DNA of 21,209 bases from an uncultured Candidatus Saccharibacteria bacterium (GTDB lineage Bacteria > Patescibacteriota > Saccharimonadia > Saccharimonadales > Saccharimonadaceae), in NCBI GenBank assembly GCA_938042065.1, contig CALISG010000027.1:1-21209 (forward strand). Direction: 5' to 3'. The number at the start of each line of letters is the position of its first letter. The stretch's first letter is position 1. This document shows, one piece after another, positions 8,059-15,325 of this stretch. The notes below the pieces were generated by a model. That model saw only the letters and a list, made by a program, of their open reading frames with translations. It was not told the origin of the DNA and searched no databases. The translations under genes were made by a program, and so were the position numbers.

Positions 8059-9540
8059 ATGGCAATCAAACAATTAGCAAGAAAAAAGGACGGGTTAGGG
8101 CTCTGGTCGCTGACTGGCTTAGTGGTCGGCAGTATGATCGGTGCAGGTATCTTTAACCTTGTTCAAGGTACAGCTGAGGCGGCTGGTCCGCTGGCGACGA
8201 TTATTGCGTGGCTGATTACAGGTGTTGGAATGATATTCCTGATTCTCAGTTTCCGCAACCTGACTATCAAAAAGCCGAAACTTAACGCTGGCGTGTATAG
8301 CTACGCTGAGGCTGGCTTTGGCAAGTATGTTGGCTTTAACTCGGCGTGGGGTTACTGGATTTCTGCCTGGATTGGCAATATCGCTTATGCGGTAGCCGTT
8401 TTCTCGGCGCTTGGTTATTTCTTTCCAGACTTGTTTGGTAAAGGCCAAAACTGGGCGTCAGTGGTTGGCATGTCGGTGCTGCTGTGGAGTGTTCATTTAT
8501 TAATCCTTAAGGGTGTCAAAACGGCAAGCTTCATTAATGCTTTGGTGACGGCGGCGAAATTAATCCCGCTTGCGATCTTTTTGCTAGCGATATTCTTGTC
8601 GTTCAAGGTCGGATTGTTTAACCAAGACCTTTGGGGCTTAGCTGGCAACAACTTTGATATGGGCGCTGTGATTGAGCAGGTCAAGAATATGATGCTGGTT
8701 ACCGTCTGGGTGTTTATCGGCATCGAGGGTGCAGTCGTATTTTCAGGTCACGCCAAGAAGCGCAGCGATATCATCAAGGCAACGTTGATTGGCTTTGCTG
8801 GCGTGCTTTCGATTTATGTGCTGATGACGGTGCTGGCTTTCGGTGTAGCGACTCAGAAAGATCTGGCTGCACTAGATAGTCCGGCAATGTCGATGCTGTT
8901 GGAACGCTTGGTTGGCCCGTGGGGCGCTTGGCTGGTTAATATCGGCTTGATGATCGCAGTTTTGGGCGGTTGGCTAGCTTGGACGATGTTTGCTGCCGAA
9001 CTACCGTATCAGGCAGCTAAGAATAAGACTTTCCCGTCGATATTTGCCAAAGAAAATAAAGTTGGCGCGCCAGTAGTGTCGCTGTTGGTTACTAACATCC
9101 TGGTACAGATATTCCTGCTGACAATCCCTGGAACTGAAGGTTCAGCCTATAATATTGGTATTTCGATTGCTACTTCGGCTATCTTGATCCCGTATGCCCT
9201 GACGGCGTTTTATCAATTGAAAGTTTCTCTGCAAGAGAAGAAAACCGTTAAGTACCGCGCCTTTAATATCTTTGTGGGTGTGATGGCTAGTATTTACGCA
9301 GTATGGCTAGTGTATGCGGCTGGTATGCAATATCTGCTCATAACAGTGTTCTTGTACGCACCAGGCATGTTGGTCTACGTCTTGATGCAGATCAAGAATC
9401 GCAAGAAGATTTTCACGCTATACGAACTGCTTTTGGCGGTTGTCGTGATTGCGTTATTTGCCTACGCAGTACAACAACTGCTGGCTGGTGCGCTGGATGA
9501 TACGTTAGGCATTAAAATCGCCGATTTAATCGGTCAATGA
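8059..9540 (+). CDS. arcD: Arginine/ornithine antiporter
   Basis: A 493-aa membrane protein of the APC superfamily, basic amino acid antiporter type. It would exchange external arginine for internal ornithine and so feed the deiminase pathway without energy cost. The first helix has the family motif GSMIGAGIF at 24-32. GVYSYAEAGFGKYVGF at 78-93 and the conserved VWVFIGIEGAVVFSGHAKKRSD stretch near 216-237 follow. Hydrophobic segments run through the whole length, about 12-13 helices, and the size fits ArcD. The start ATG at 8059 has GAAGGAGG at 8041-8048. It sits between the ADI-OTC fusion and the DDAH-family gene on the same strand. A strong hairpin begins 10 bases after its stop, so this gene may end the main transcript. 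Confidence 0.92.
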   Translation: MAIKQLARKKDGLGLWSLTGLVVGSMIGAGIFNLVQGTAEAAGPLATIIAWLITGVGMIFLILSFRNLTIKKPKLNAGVYSYAEAGFGKYVGFNSAWGYWISAWIGNIAYAVAVFSALGYFFPDLFGKGQNWASVVGMSVLLWSVHLLILKGVKTASFINALVTAAKLIPLAIFLLAIFLSFKVGLFNQDLWGLAGNNFDMGAVIEQVKNMMLVTVWVFIGIEGAVVFSGHAKKRSDIIKATLIGFAGVLSIYVLMTVLAFGVATQKDLAALDSPAMSMLLERLVGPWGAWLVNIGLMIAVLGGWLAWTMFAAELPYQAAKNKTFPSIFAKENKVGAPVVSLLVTNILVQIFLLTIPGTEGSAYNIGISIATSAILIPYALTAFYQLKVSLQEKKTVKYRAFNIFVGVMASIYAVWLVYAAGMQYLLITVFLYAPGMLVYVLMQIKNRKKIFTLYELLLAVVVIALFAYAVQQLLAGALDDTLGIKIADLIGQ

Positions 9541-9549
9541 TAATAAATG

Positions 9550-9585
9550 AAACGGGCGCGCCTGAAATACAGCGCGCCCGTTTTA
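9550..9585 (+). terminator. Strong hairpin between arcD and the DDAH-family gene (terminator or attenuator)
   Basis: A perfect 12-bp stem pairs 9550-9561 with 9572-9583 (arms AAACGGGCGCGC and its complement), with a 10-base loop and TTTT at 9581-9584. The GC-rich stem plus T run is the form of an intrinsic terminator. It lies inside an otherwise continuous operon, so it probably works as a partial terminator or 3'-end protector that lowers expression of the two downstream genes. I see no room for a full promoter between it and the next ATG. Confidence 0.8.
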
Positions 9586-9603
9586 CCAAATGAAGGAGAA
9601 AAG

Positions 9604-10377
9604 ATGTTTAAGTATGCCATTGTTCGCCGTCCGTCACATAGTTTGATTGATGGTATCAGCCAAACGCCAGAAATGGGCAAGCCGGACTATGATTTAGCAT
9701 TGCAGCAGCATAATCGCTATGTCGAAATTTTGCGCGAATGTGGTTTGGAAGTGACAGTTCTAGAGGCCAACGAGGATTATCCAGACAGTGTTTTTATCGA
9801 GGATAACGCACTGTGTACGCCGCGCGGTGTAGCAATTTTGTCGCGTCCCGGCGCTGAAAGCCGTCGTGGCGAGGCTAGTCTGCCGGATTTGCGCGAAGCA
9901 CTGGCGCGTTACTATGATGATATTGAACAAGTTGTCGAGCCAGGTACAACTGATCCAGGCGATATTATGATGGTGGGCGATCACTATTACATCGGGTTGA
10001 GCGGCCGCACCAACCAGGCGGCAGCCGACCAAATCACGGCAATTCTCGAGAAGCATGGCATGACCGCCGAAACGGTACCGGTGACAGGCATTCTACACCT
10101 GAAAGACGATGTGGTTTATTTAGATAATAACAACTTGATCGTTGCTAAAGCTTACGAAGACCATCCGGCTTTTGCTAACTTTAATAAGCTGGTCGTTGAT
10201 GACGATGAATACTATGCAGTGAATAGTTTGTGGATAAATGGCAAAGTAATCGTGCCAGAAGGCTTCCCGAAAACTGAGCAGAAGATTCGCGATTGCGGTT
10301 ACGAAGTGATTCTGATCAATACTAGCGAGTTTGAGAAAATTACCGGCAGCTTAACTTGTATGTCGTTGAGGTTTTAA
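9604..10377 (+). CDS. DDAH-family hydrolase (dimethylarginine dimethylaminohydrolase-like)
   Basis: A 257-aa member of the guanidino-group-modifying superfamily, at the usual length for DDAH. Visible motifs: SVFIEDNAL at 62-70, SRPGAESRRGE at 80-90, TDPGDIMMVGDHYYIGLSGRTN at 116-137, catalytic His165 in ILHLKDD, and catalytic Cys252 in the terminal GSLTCMSLRF. DDAH enzymes hydrolyse methylated arginine to citrulline and methylamine, but relatives act on arginine or other guanidines. In this operon citrulline would pass straight to the carbamoyltransferase half of the fusion. Start: ATG at 9604 with AAGGAG at 9593-9598. The longer reading from 9547 would translate the terminator hairpin and add 19 unconserved residues, so I reject it. 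It ends 4 bases before arcC. The substrate cannot be settled from sequence. Confidence 0.88.
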   Translation: MFKYAIVRRPSHSLIDGISQTPEMGKPDYDLALQQHNRYVEILRECGLEVTVLEANEDYPDSVFIEDNALCTPRGVAILSRPGAESRRGEASLPDLREALARYYDDIEQVVEPGTTDPGDIMMVGDHYYIGLSGRTNQAAADQITAILEKHGMTAETVPVTGILHLKDDVVYLDNNNLIVAKAYEDHPAFANFNKLVVDDDEYYAVNSLWINGKVIVPEGFPKTEQKIRDCGYEVILINTSEFEKITGSLTCMSLRF

Positions 10378-10381
10378 CAAC

Positions 10382-11326
10382 ATGCCGGGTAAGATTGTAG
10401 TTGCACTTGGCGGCAATGCTTTGCAAAAGCAAGGCGAGGCTTCGGCTCACGCCCAGCAAGACGTCGCCGACGAGACAGCACGCCAGCTAGTTCCGTTGAT
10501 TTTGGCTGGCTATCAGCTGGTAATCGTTCACGGCAACGGGCCGCAAGTTGGTAATATTGTTCTACACGAAGAAGCGATTAACACACCAGAAGTACCGACT
10601 TTCCCGCTCGATACGTGTGTAGCGATGAGTCAGGGGGCGATCGGCTTTTGGCTGCAGCAAGCGTTGATTGACGAGTTCTCGCGCCGGCAGATGAAAAGCG
10701 TCGCTTCGACAGTTGTTACGCAAGTGGTGGTCGACGCTAACGATCCGGCTTTTAGCAATCCTACGAAGCCAATTGGCGTATTTTATCAGACGGAGACAGA
10801 AGCCCAGCAGGCTGCTAACGGCCGTAACTTCACATTCAAAGAAGACGCCGGGCGCGGTTGGCGGCGCGTGGTACCGTCGCCGAAGCCGCAGCGGATTGTC
10901 GAAGAGTATACGGTTAAGGCAATGATTGATGCTGGCGTGACGGTTATCACGGGTGGTGGTGGCGGCGTGCCGGTTGTTGAAACTGTCAGTGATGGCTTAG
11001 AGGGGGTCGAGGCAGTAATTGATAAGGATTTCACAGCGGCAGTAGTGGCTGATGCGATTGATGCCGAAGTACTGGTGATATTAACGGCAGTTGATGGCGC
11101 GATGGTTGATTATGGTAAACCGACAGCGCGCACGATCGGACACACCACTCGCCAAGAGATGCAGCGCTACATTGACGAAAATCAGTTCGCGCCGGGCAGT
11201 ATGCTACCCAAAGTGCAAGCTGCCTTGAAATTCGTCGAAAAGCCAGGTCGCCGAGCGATTATCGCTAGCCTAGGCAGCGCCGAACAAGCTTTGGCTGGGC
11301 AGGTCGGCACAATTATCGAGAGCTAG
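10382..11326 (+). CDS. arcC: Carbamate kinase
   Basis: A 314-aa carbamate kinase of the amino acid kinase fold. It transfers phosphate from carbamoyl phosphate to ADP, the ATP-yielding last step of the arginine deiminase route. Motifs: VALGGNAL at 7-14, IVHGNGPQVGN near 49-59, the glycine run ITGGGGGVPV in the middle, and a KDFTAAVVADAIDAEVLVILTAVDG nucleotide-binding region. The length matches the family. The start is four bases after the preceding stop. Its Shine-Dalgarno (TTGAGG, 10366-10371) lies inside the end of the upstream gene and is weak, suggesting coupling. It closes the arc operon and is followed by an AT-rich hairpin at 11345-11380. Confidence 0.94.
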   Translation: MPGKIVVALGGNALQKQGEASAHAQQDVADETARQLVPLILAGYQLVIVHGNGPQVGNIVLHEEAINTPEVPTFPLDTCVAMSQGAIGFWLQQALIDEFSRRQMKSVASTVVTQVVVDANDPAFSNPTKPIGVFYQTETEAQQAANGRNFTFKEDAGRGWRRVVPSPKPQRIVEEYTVKAMIDAGVTVITGGGGGVPVVETVSDGLEGVEAVIDKDFTAAVVADAIDAEVLVILTAVDGAMVDYGKPTARTIGHTTRQEMQRYIDENQFAPGSMLPKVQAALKFVEKPGRRAIIASLGSAEQALAGQVGTIIES

Positions 11327-11344
11327 ATAATCTCTATAGGCACA

Positions 11345-11380
11345 ACAAAATAGCGCGAGTTTTAGATCGGGCTATTTTGT
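11345..11380 (+). terminator. Terminator after arcC
   Basis: A 10-bp stem (ACAAAATAGC at 11345-11354 with GCTATTTTGT at 11371-11380) has a 16-base loop. T-rich sequence follows in the right arm and beyond. It separates the arc operon from the groESL promoter 18 bases downstream. The stem is AT-rich, so it is weaker than the hairpin at 9550. Confidence 0.6.
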
Positions 11381-11397
11381 ATATTTTGCTAATGCGG

Positions 11398-11426
11398 TTG
11401 ACGTTTTTTGCTAACTTTCTTATACT
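11398..11426 (+). promoter_or_regulatory. groESL promoter
   Basis: TTGACG (11398-11403) and TATACT (11421-11426) are separated by exactly 17 bases, a near-consensus housekeeping promoter. The expected transcript start (about 11433) falls at the left edge of the CIRCE operator. Confidence 0.85.
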
Positions 11427-11431
11427 TGGGT

Positions 11432-11458
11432 CTAGCACTCTACGGTCAAGAGTGCTAA
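11432..11458 (+). promoter_or_regulatory. CIRCE operator (HrcA binding site)
   Basis: CTAGCACTC at 11432-11440, a 9-base spacer, and GAGTGCTAA at 11450-11458. This differs from the TTAGCACTC-N9-GAGTGCTAA consensus at a single base. Placed at the start of the transcript, it implies repression of groESL by HrcA with release on heat or protein stress. HrcA itself is not in the window. Confidence 0.93.
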
Positions 11459-11485
11459 AATAGATTAGAAAAGGAGGATATAATC

Positions 11486-11752
11486 ATGAGTTCACCAATC
11501 AAGCCAATGACGCATTATGTCGTGGCTGTTAAAGAGAAGAAGCCGGAAAAAACAGCTAGCGGCATTTTTTTGCCAGAATCAGCGCAAGAAAAATCAGAAG
11601 CTGCTAAGGTAGTGGCTGTTGGCTCGGCAGTCAAAGATGTGGCTGACGGCGCACGGGTTGTCTACAAAAACTATGCAGCGACGACCATCAAGCTCGATAA
11701 GGAAGAATATTTAATTATCAAAGACGAGGATATCCTCGCTACAATTGAATAG
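11486..11752 (+). CDS. groES: Co-chaperonin GroES
   Basis: An 88-aa Cpn10 subunit that caps the GroEL chamber as a heptameric lid. The mobile loop KTASGIFLPESAQEKS is near residues 21-36. The C-terminal EEYLIIKDEDILATIE matches the family ending. It is slightly shorter than typical GroES (about 95), with the loss in the middle segment around residues 47-58. Start ATG has AAGGAGG at 11471-11477. Its stop TAG overlaps the Shine-Dalgarno of groEL, 9 bases upstream, so the two are coupled under the CIRCE-controlled promoter. Confidence 0.95.
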   Translation: MSSPIKPMTHYVVAVKEKKPEKTASGIFLPESAQEKSEAAKVVAVGSAVKDVADGARVVYKNYAATTIKLDKEEYLIIKDEDILATIE

Positions 11753-11761
11753 GAGAAAAAT

Positions 11762-13402
11762 ATGGCAAAAAAAGTTTTTTACGATGAAGATGCGCGCGCT
11801 CGTGTATTGGCTGGCGCTGAAATTTTGTATAACGCAGTCAAAACAACGATGGGGCCAAAAGGCCGCAATGTAGTTATCGGCAAAAGTTACGGCGGCCCGA
11901 GTGTGACACATGATGGTGTGACGGTTGCGAAAAGTATTGATATCGACGAAGCTGATGACGAGACGCTTGGCTTCAAAGTTGGCGCTGAGCTCATCAAACA
12001 GGCTGCTAACAAGATGAACGATGTAGCTGGCGACGGTACTACGACAGTGACTGTGTTGACTTATTATATTTTGAGCGAAGCTAATAAACTGATTGCAGCT
12101 GGCCACAATCCGATGTTACTACGCAAAGGTTTAGAACGTGCTGCTAGCGAGATTATCAAAGAGCTCGGTAAACTCGCCGATGATATTCGCGGCGACAAAA
12201 AGCGTATCGCTGAAGTGGCGACAATCTCCGCAGGCGATGAGGCGATTGGTAAACTAATCGCTGACGTCATGGAGAAGATCGGCCCGAATGGCGTGGTGAC
12301 CGTCGAAGAAGGCCGCGGCTTAGAGCTTGAAAGCGAAGTAGTCGAAGGTTTCACGGTACAGCGCGGCTTCGTTAGCCCGTACATGGTAACCGATGCTAAG
12401 CGCATGGAAGCAGTTTACGACAAACCAGCAATTGTGGTGACTGACAAGAAAGTCTCTTCGGCGCAAGAATTTGTACCGTTGCTCGAAATGATTGCTCAAA
12501 GCGGCAAGAAAGATTTAGTATTGATTGCTGATGATGTTGACGGCGAAGCATTAAGTTTGCTAGTACTGAATCACCTCAAAGGTGCTTTCAATACCTTGGC
12601 TATCAAAGCTCCGAGCGACAAAGATGTGCTGTATGATATCGCAGCGTTGGTTGGCGCCAAAGTTATCACCGAAGACACTGGCATGACATTTGATAATGTC
12701 GGTAGCGACGTAATTGGCTCGGCTCGCAAAGTGATTGCCACCAAAGATCTGACAACTATTGTCGAGGGTGAAGGGTCAAAGGCGGCGGTTAGTGCTCGCA
12801 TCGATCAAATCGAACTGGAAGTTGATAATGCTACCAGCGACTATACCAAGAAAAACTTACAGAAACGCCATGCAGCTTTGACTGGCGAAGTGGCGGTAAT
12901 CAAAGTTGGCGGTGCGACCGAGACTGAAATCGAAGAGAAAAAATATCGTGTCGATGACGCTGTGGCTGCTGTCAAAGCAGCACTAGCTGAAGGTATTGTG
13001 CCAGGCGGCGGTGTAACGCTAGTGAATCTAGCCTGTGGTTATAAGCATTCTAATAACAAAGATGCTTCGATATTAGCAGGCGAAGATTTGTTGATTCATG
13101 CACTTGAACAGCCATTCCGAATCTTGCTGAGCAACTCTGGTCTAAATGCTGACGAGTGGCTGCCGCAGGTCAAAAAAGCCAAAGCTGGCCAAGGTATCAA
13201 TGTCAACCACCCGAATGAATTGCTTGATCTAAAGTCGGCAGGCGTAGTTGACCCAGTACGCGTTACCAAGGAGGCCTTGCAGAATGCTGCCTCAATTGCT
13301 GGTACGGCAATGACGATGGGCGCATTGGTTGTTGACTTGCCAGAGAAAGAAACGCCAGGTGCTGCTATGCCAAATATGGGCGGCGGCATGGGCATGTACT
13401 AA
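11762..13402 (+). CDS. groEL: Chaperonin GroEL
   Basis: A 546-aa Cpn60 chaperonin that folds proteins in the cytosol as a double heptameric ring with GroES. Characteristic stretches: TTMGPKGRNV at 28-37, THDGVTVAK at 49-57, the ATP-site GDGTTT at 90-95, GGATETEIEEKKYRVDDA late in the protein, EGIVPGGGV, and a Gly/Met tail GGGMGMY. The length is normal. Compared with E. coli-type sequences it is divergent in many surface positions, which fits a Patescibacteria source. It is followed by a clean terminator 30 bases after the stop. Confidence 0.96.
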   Translation: MAKKVFYDEDARARVLAGAEILYNAVKTTMGPKGRNVVIGKSYGGPSVTHDGVTVAKSIDIDEADDETLGFKVGAELIKQAANKMNDVAGDGTTTVTVLTYYILSEANKLIAAGHNPMLLRKGLERAASEIIKELGKLADDIRGDKKRIAEVATISAGDEAIGKLIADVMEKIGPNGVVTVEEGRGLELESEVVEGFTVQRGFVSPYMVTDAKRMEAVYDKPAIVVTDKKVSSAQEFVPLLEMIAQSGKKDLVLIADDVDGEALSLLVLNHLKGAFNTLAIKAPSDKDVLYDIAALVGAKVITEDTGMTFDNVGSDVIGSARKVIATKDLTTIVEGEGSKAAVSARIDQIELEVDNATSDYTKKNLQKRHAALTGEVAVIKVGGATETEIEEKKYRVDDAVAAVKAALAEGIVPGGGVTLVNLACGYKHSNNKDASILAGEDLLIHALEQPFRILLSNSGLNADEWLPQVKKAKAGQGINVNHPNELLDLKSAGVVDPVRVTKEALQNAASIAGTAMTMGALVVDLPEKETPGAAMPNMGGGMGMY

Positions 13403-13431
13403 ACCTATTCGTTGTATATCAGACAGCGTAG

Positions 13432-13459
13432 AGCCCACCGTTATGCGGTGGGCTTTCTT
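13432..13459 (+). terminator. Intrinsic terminator after groEL
   Basis: A perfect 9-bp GC-rich stem (AGCCCACCG at 13432-13440 with CGGTGGGCT at 13446-13454) has a 5-base loop TTATG and is followed by TTCTT. It ends the groESL operon. Confidence 0.9.
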
Positions 13460-13466
13460 GATAAAC

Positions 13467-13495
13467 TTGACAAAGAGCAATTTATAACCTAGAAT
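13467..13495 (+). promoter_or_regulatory. Promoter of the ABC exporter operon
   Basis: TTGACA (13467-13472), 17 bases, TAGAAT (13490-13495): a consensus -35 and a good -10. It lies 8 bases after the groEL terminator and gives a leader of about 60 bases before the first ABC gene. Confidence 0.8.
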
Positions 13496-13511
13496 ATTAC
13501 ACAGTGTGAAT

Positions 13512-13532
13512 TTACCGATTATACACGGTTAA
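13512..13532 (+). promoter_or_regulatory. Possible operator (inverted repeat) in the ABC exporter leader
   Basis: TTACCG at 13512-13517 and CGGTTAA at 13526-13532 form an imperfect dyad with an 8-base centre, just downstream of the expected transcript start. A smaller dyad CACA-G-TGTG lies next to it at about 13500-13508. Position and symmetry would suit a local repressor of a drug exporter, but no regulator gene is adjacent and the repeats are short. Confidence 0.3.
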
Positions 13533-13561
13533 TCTCTAGAATTGCGGCAGTAAGGGGGTCT

Positions 13562-15325
13562 GTGAAACATATCTTACGAATTTTTAGCGGCTACTGGCTG
13601 ATGTTTATCATCTTGGTCGGTTTTACCTACGCTATGGTCATGGCGAATTTATGGCTGCCTGACAAGATGTCGGAAATTGTCAATAACGGCATCATCAAGC
13701 AAGATATGCCAGCGATTTGGCAGAACGGACTAGCGATGATTTTGGTAACGGCGGCGGGCGGACTGTGTTCGATTGTCATCGGGTTTTTGGCATCGCGAAT
13801 CGCCACTGGTATGGCGCAAAAGTTACGGACAGAATTGTTTGAGCGAGTCGAGAGTTTTGCGCTGGCGGACTTTAACAAATTTTCCACCGCCTCGCTGATC
13901 ACCCGCTCGACCAACGACATTCAGCAAATTCAGATGACGTCAATCCTGCTGCTGCGCCTGGCATTGATGGCGCCGATCATGGCAATTGGTGGCCTGCAAA
14001 AAGCCATCCACAACGCGCCAGATTTGAGCTGGATCATCGCGCTGGCAGTGTCGGTGTTGCTGGTCGTCATTGCCGTACTGTTCGTCACTGCCGTGCCGCG
14101 GTTTAAGAAATTGCAAACGCTGGTGGACAAGCTCAATTTGGTGACGCGTGAAAATCTGGTCGGTTTGAAAGTCATCCGCGCCTTTCACAACGAAAAAATT
14201 GAGCAGAAAAAATTCCAGCAAGCCAACACTGAGCTAAACAAAATGAACTTATTTGTCAATCGCTTGATGATGCTGCTTGACCCAATCATGACGTTGGTGA
14301 TGAACTTTTCCAGCGTGGCAATTGTCTGGTTCGGCGCGCATTTGATCAGCAGCGGCAATCTGCAAATTGGTAATATGATGGCGTTTTTGGAGTACGCCAT
14401 GCAGGTCATCATTTCGTTCTTGCTGCTGTCGATGGTGTTTATCATGGTGCCGCGGGCGGCCGTGTCGGTGAAGCGGGTGGGCGAGGTGTTGGACACGCTG
14501 CCGTCAATCGTTGATCCATCGTCGCCGCAGCAATTGCCAGATGACGCTACGGGCAAAATTGAATTCAAAGACGTCACTTTTACCTATCCAGACGCCGACC
14601 TACCAGTACTCTCCAGTATCAATTTTACGGCCGAACCAGGGCAAACCACAGCGTTTATCGGTAGCACTGGGTCTGGCAAATCGACGTTGATCAATTTGAT
14701 CCCGCGCTTTTACGATGTGTCGGCGGGGCAGATTTTGCTGGATGGCGTGGATATTCGCCAGCTCAAGTTGGAAGATTTGTACGATCAAATCGGCTACGTA
14801 CCGCAAAAGGGCGTGCTGTTTAGCGGGACGATCGCCAGCAATATCAAGTACGGCAATGCCAAAGCTAGTCAAAAATTGGTCGAAAAATCCGCTAAAATTG
14901 CTCAAGCCGCCGAGTTCGTCAGCGAGCTAAAAAACGGTTACAAAAATGAAATCGCTCAAGGCGGTAGCAATGTTTCTGGCGGTCAGCGGCAGCGTTTGTC
15001 GATTGCCCGGGCGATTGCTGTCGAGCCGAACGTCTACATTTTTGACGATTCATTCTCGGCGCTGGATTTCAAAACTGACGCCAAATTACGTTTGGCGCTT
15101 GCCAAAGAAACCAAGCATAAAACTGTGCTCATCGTCGGTCAGCGCATCAATACCATCATGAACGCTGACAAAATCATCGTGCTGGACGAAGGTAAAATTG
15201 TCGGCCAAGGCACGCACCAGGAATTGATGAGAAATTGCGAAGTCTATCAAGAAATTGCTGCCTCGCAGCTCTCGGAAGATGACCTGCAGAAAATGTCGCC
15301 GACGACTGTGAAAGGAGCGGCATGA
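13562..15325 (+). CDS. ABC exporter half-transporter, subunit 1 (degenerate-site subunit)
   Basis: A 587-aa half-transporter with six membrane helices in about 1-300 and a nucleotide-binding domain in 332-570. Walker A is GSTGSGKST (367-375) and the signature VSGGQ (471-475) is intact. The catalytic glutamate after Walker B is replaced by Asp496 (YIFDDS), and the H-loop histidine is Gln527 (VGQRI). These changes are the known hallmarks of the degenerate-site partner in heterodimeric exporters such as TM287/288, BmrCD and LmrCD. It should pair with the next gene, in the cytoplasmic membrane, to export drugs, lipids or peptides. The start GTG at 13562 is preceded by AAGGGGG at 13552-13558, a somewhat short spacing of 3. 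The end overlaps the next gene by four bases (ATGA). The substrate is not predictable. Confidence 0.9.
   Translation: MKHILRIFSGYWLMFIILVGFTYAMVMANLWLPDKMSEIVNNGIIKQDMPAIWQNGLAMILVTAAGGLCSIVIGFLASRIATGMAQKLRTELFERVESFALADFNKFSTASLITRSTNDIQQIQMTSILLLRLALMAPIMAIGGLQKAIHNAPDLSWIIALAVSVLLVVIAVLFVTAVPRFKKLQTLVDKLNLVTRENLVGLKVIRAFHNEKIEQKKFQQANTELNKMNLFVNRLMMLLDPIMTLVMNFSSVAIVWFGAHLISSGNLQIGNMMAFLEYAMQVIISFLLLSMVFIMVPRAAVSVKRVGEVLDTLPSIVDPSSPQQLPDDATGKIEFKDVTFTYPDADLPVLSSINFTAEPGQTTAFIGSTGSGKSTLINLIPRFYDVSAGQILLDGVDIRQLKLEDLYDQIGYVPQKGVLFSGTIASNIKYGNAKASQKLVEKSAKIAQAAEFVSELKNGYKNEIAQGGSNVSGGQRQRLSIARAIAVEPNVYIFDDSFSALDFKTDAKLRLALAKETKHKTVLIVGQRINTIMNADKIIVLDEGKIVGQGTHQELMRNCEVYQEIAASQLSEDDLQKMSPTTVKGAA

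Noticed and set aside
9547..9603. Longer N-terminus for the DDAH-family gene starting at ATG 9547
   Set aside because: It would translate through the 12-bp terminator hairpin and lacks a ribosome site at the right distance. The ATG at 9604 has AAGGAG and matches the family's N-terminus.
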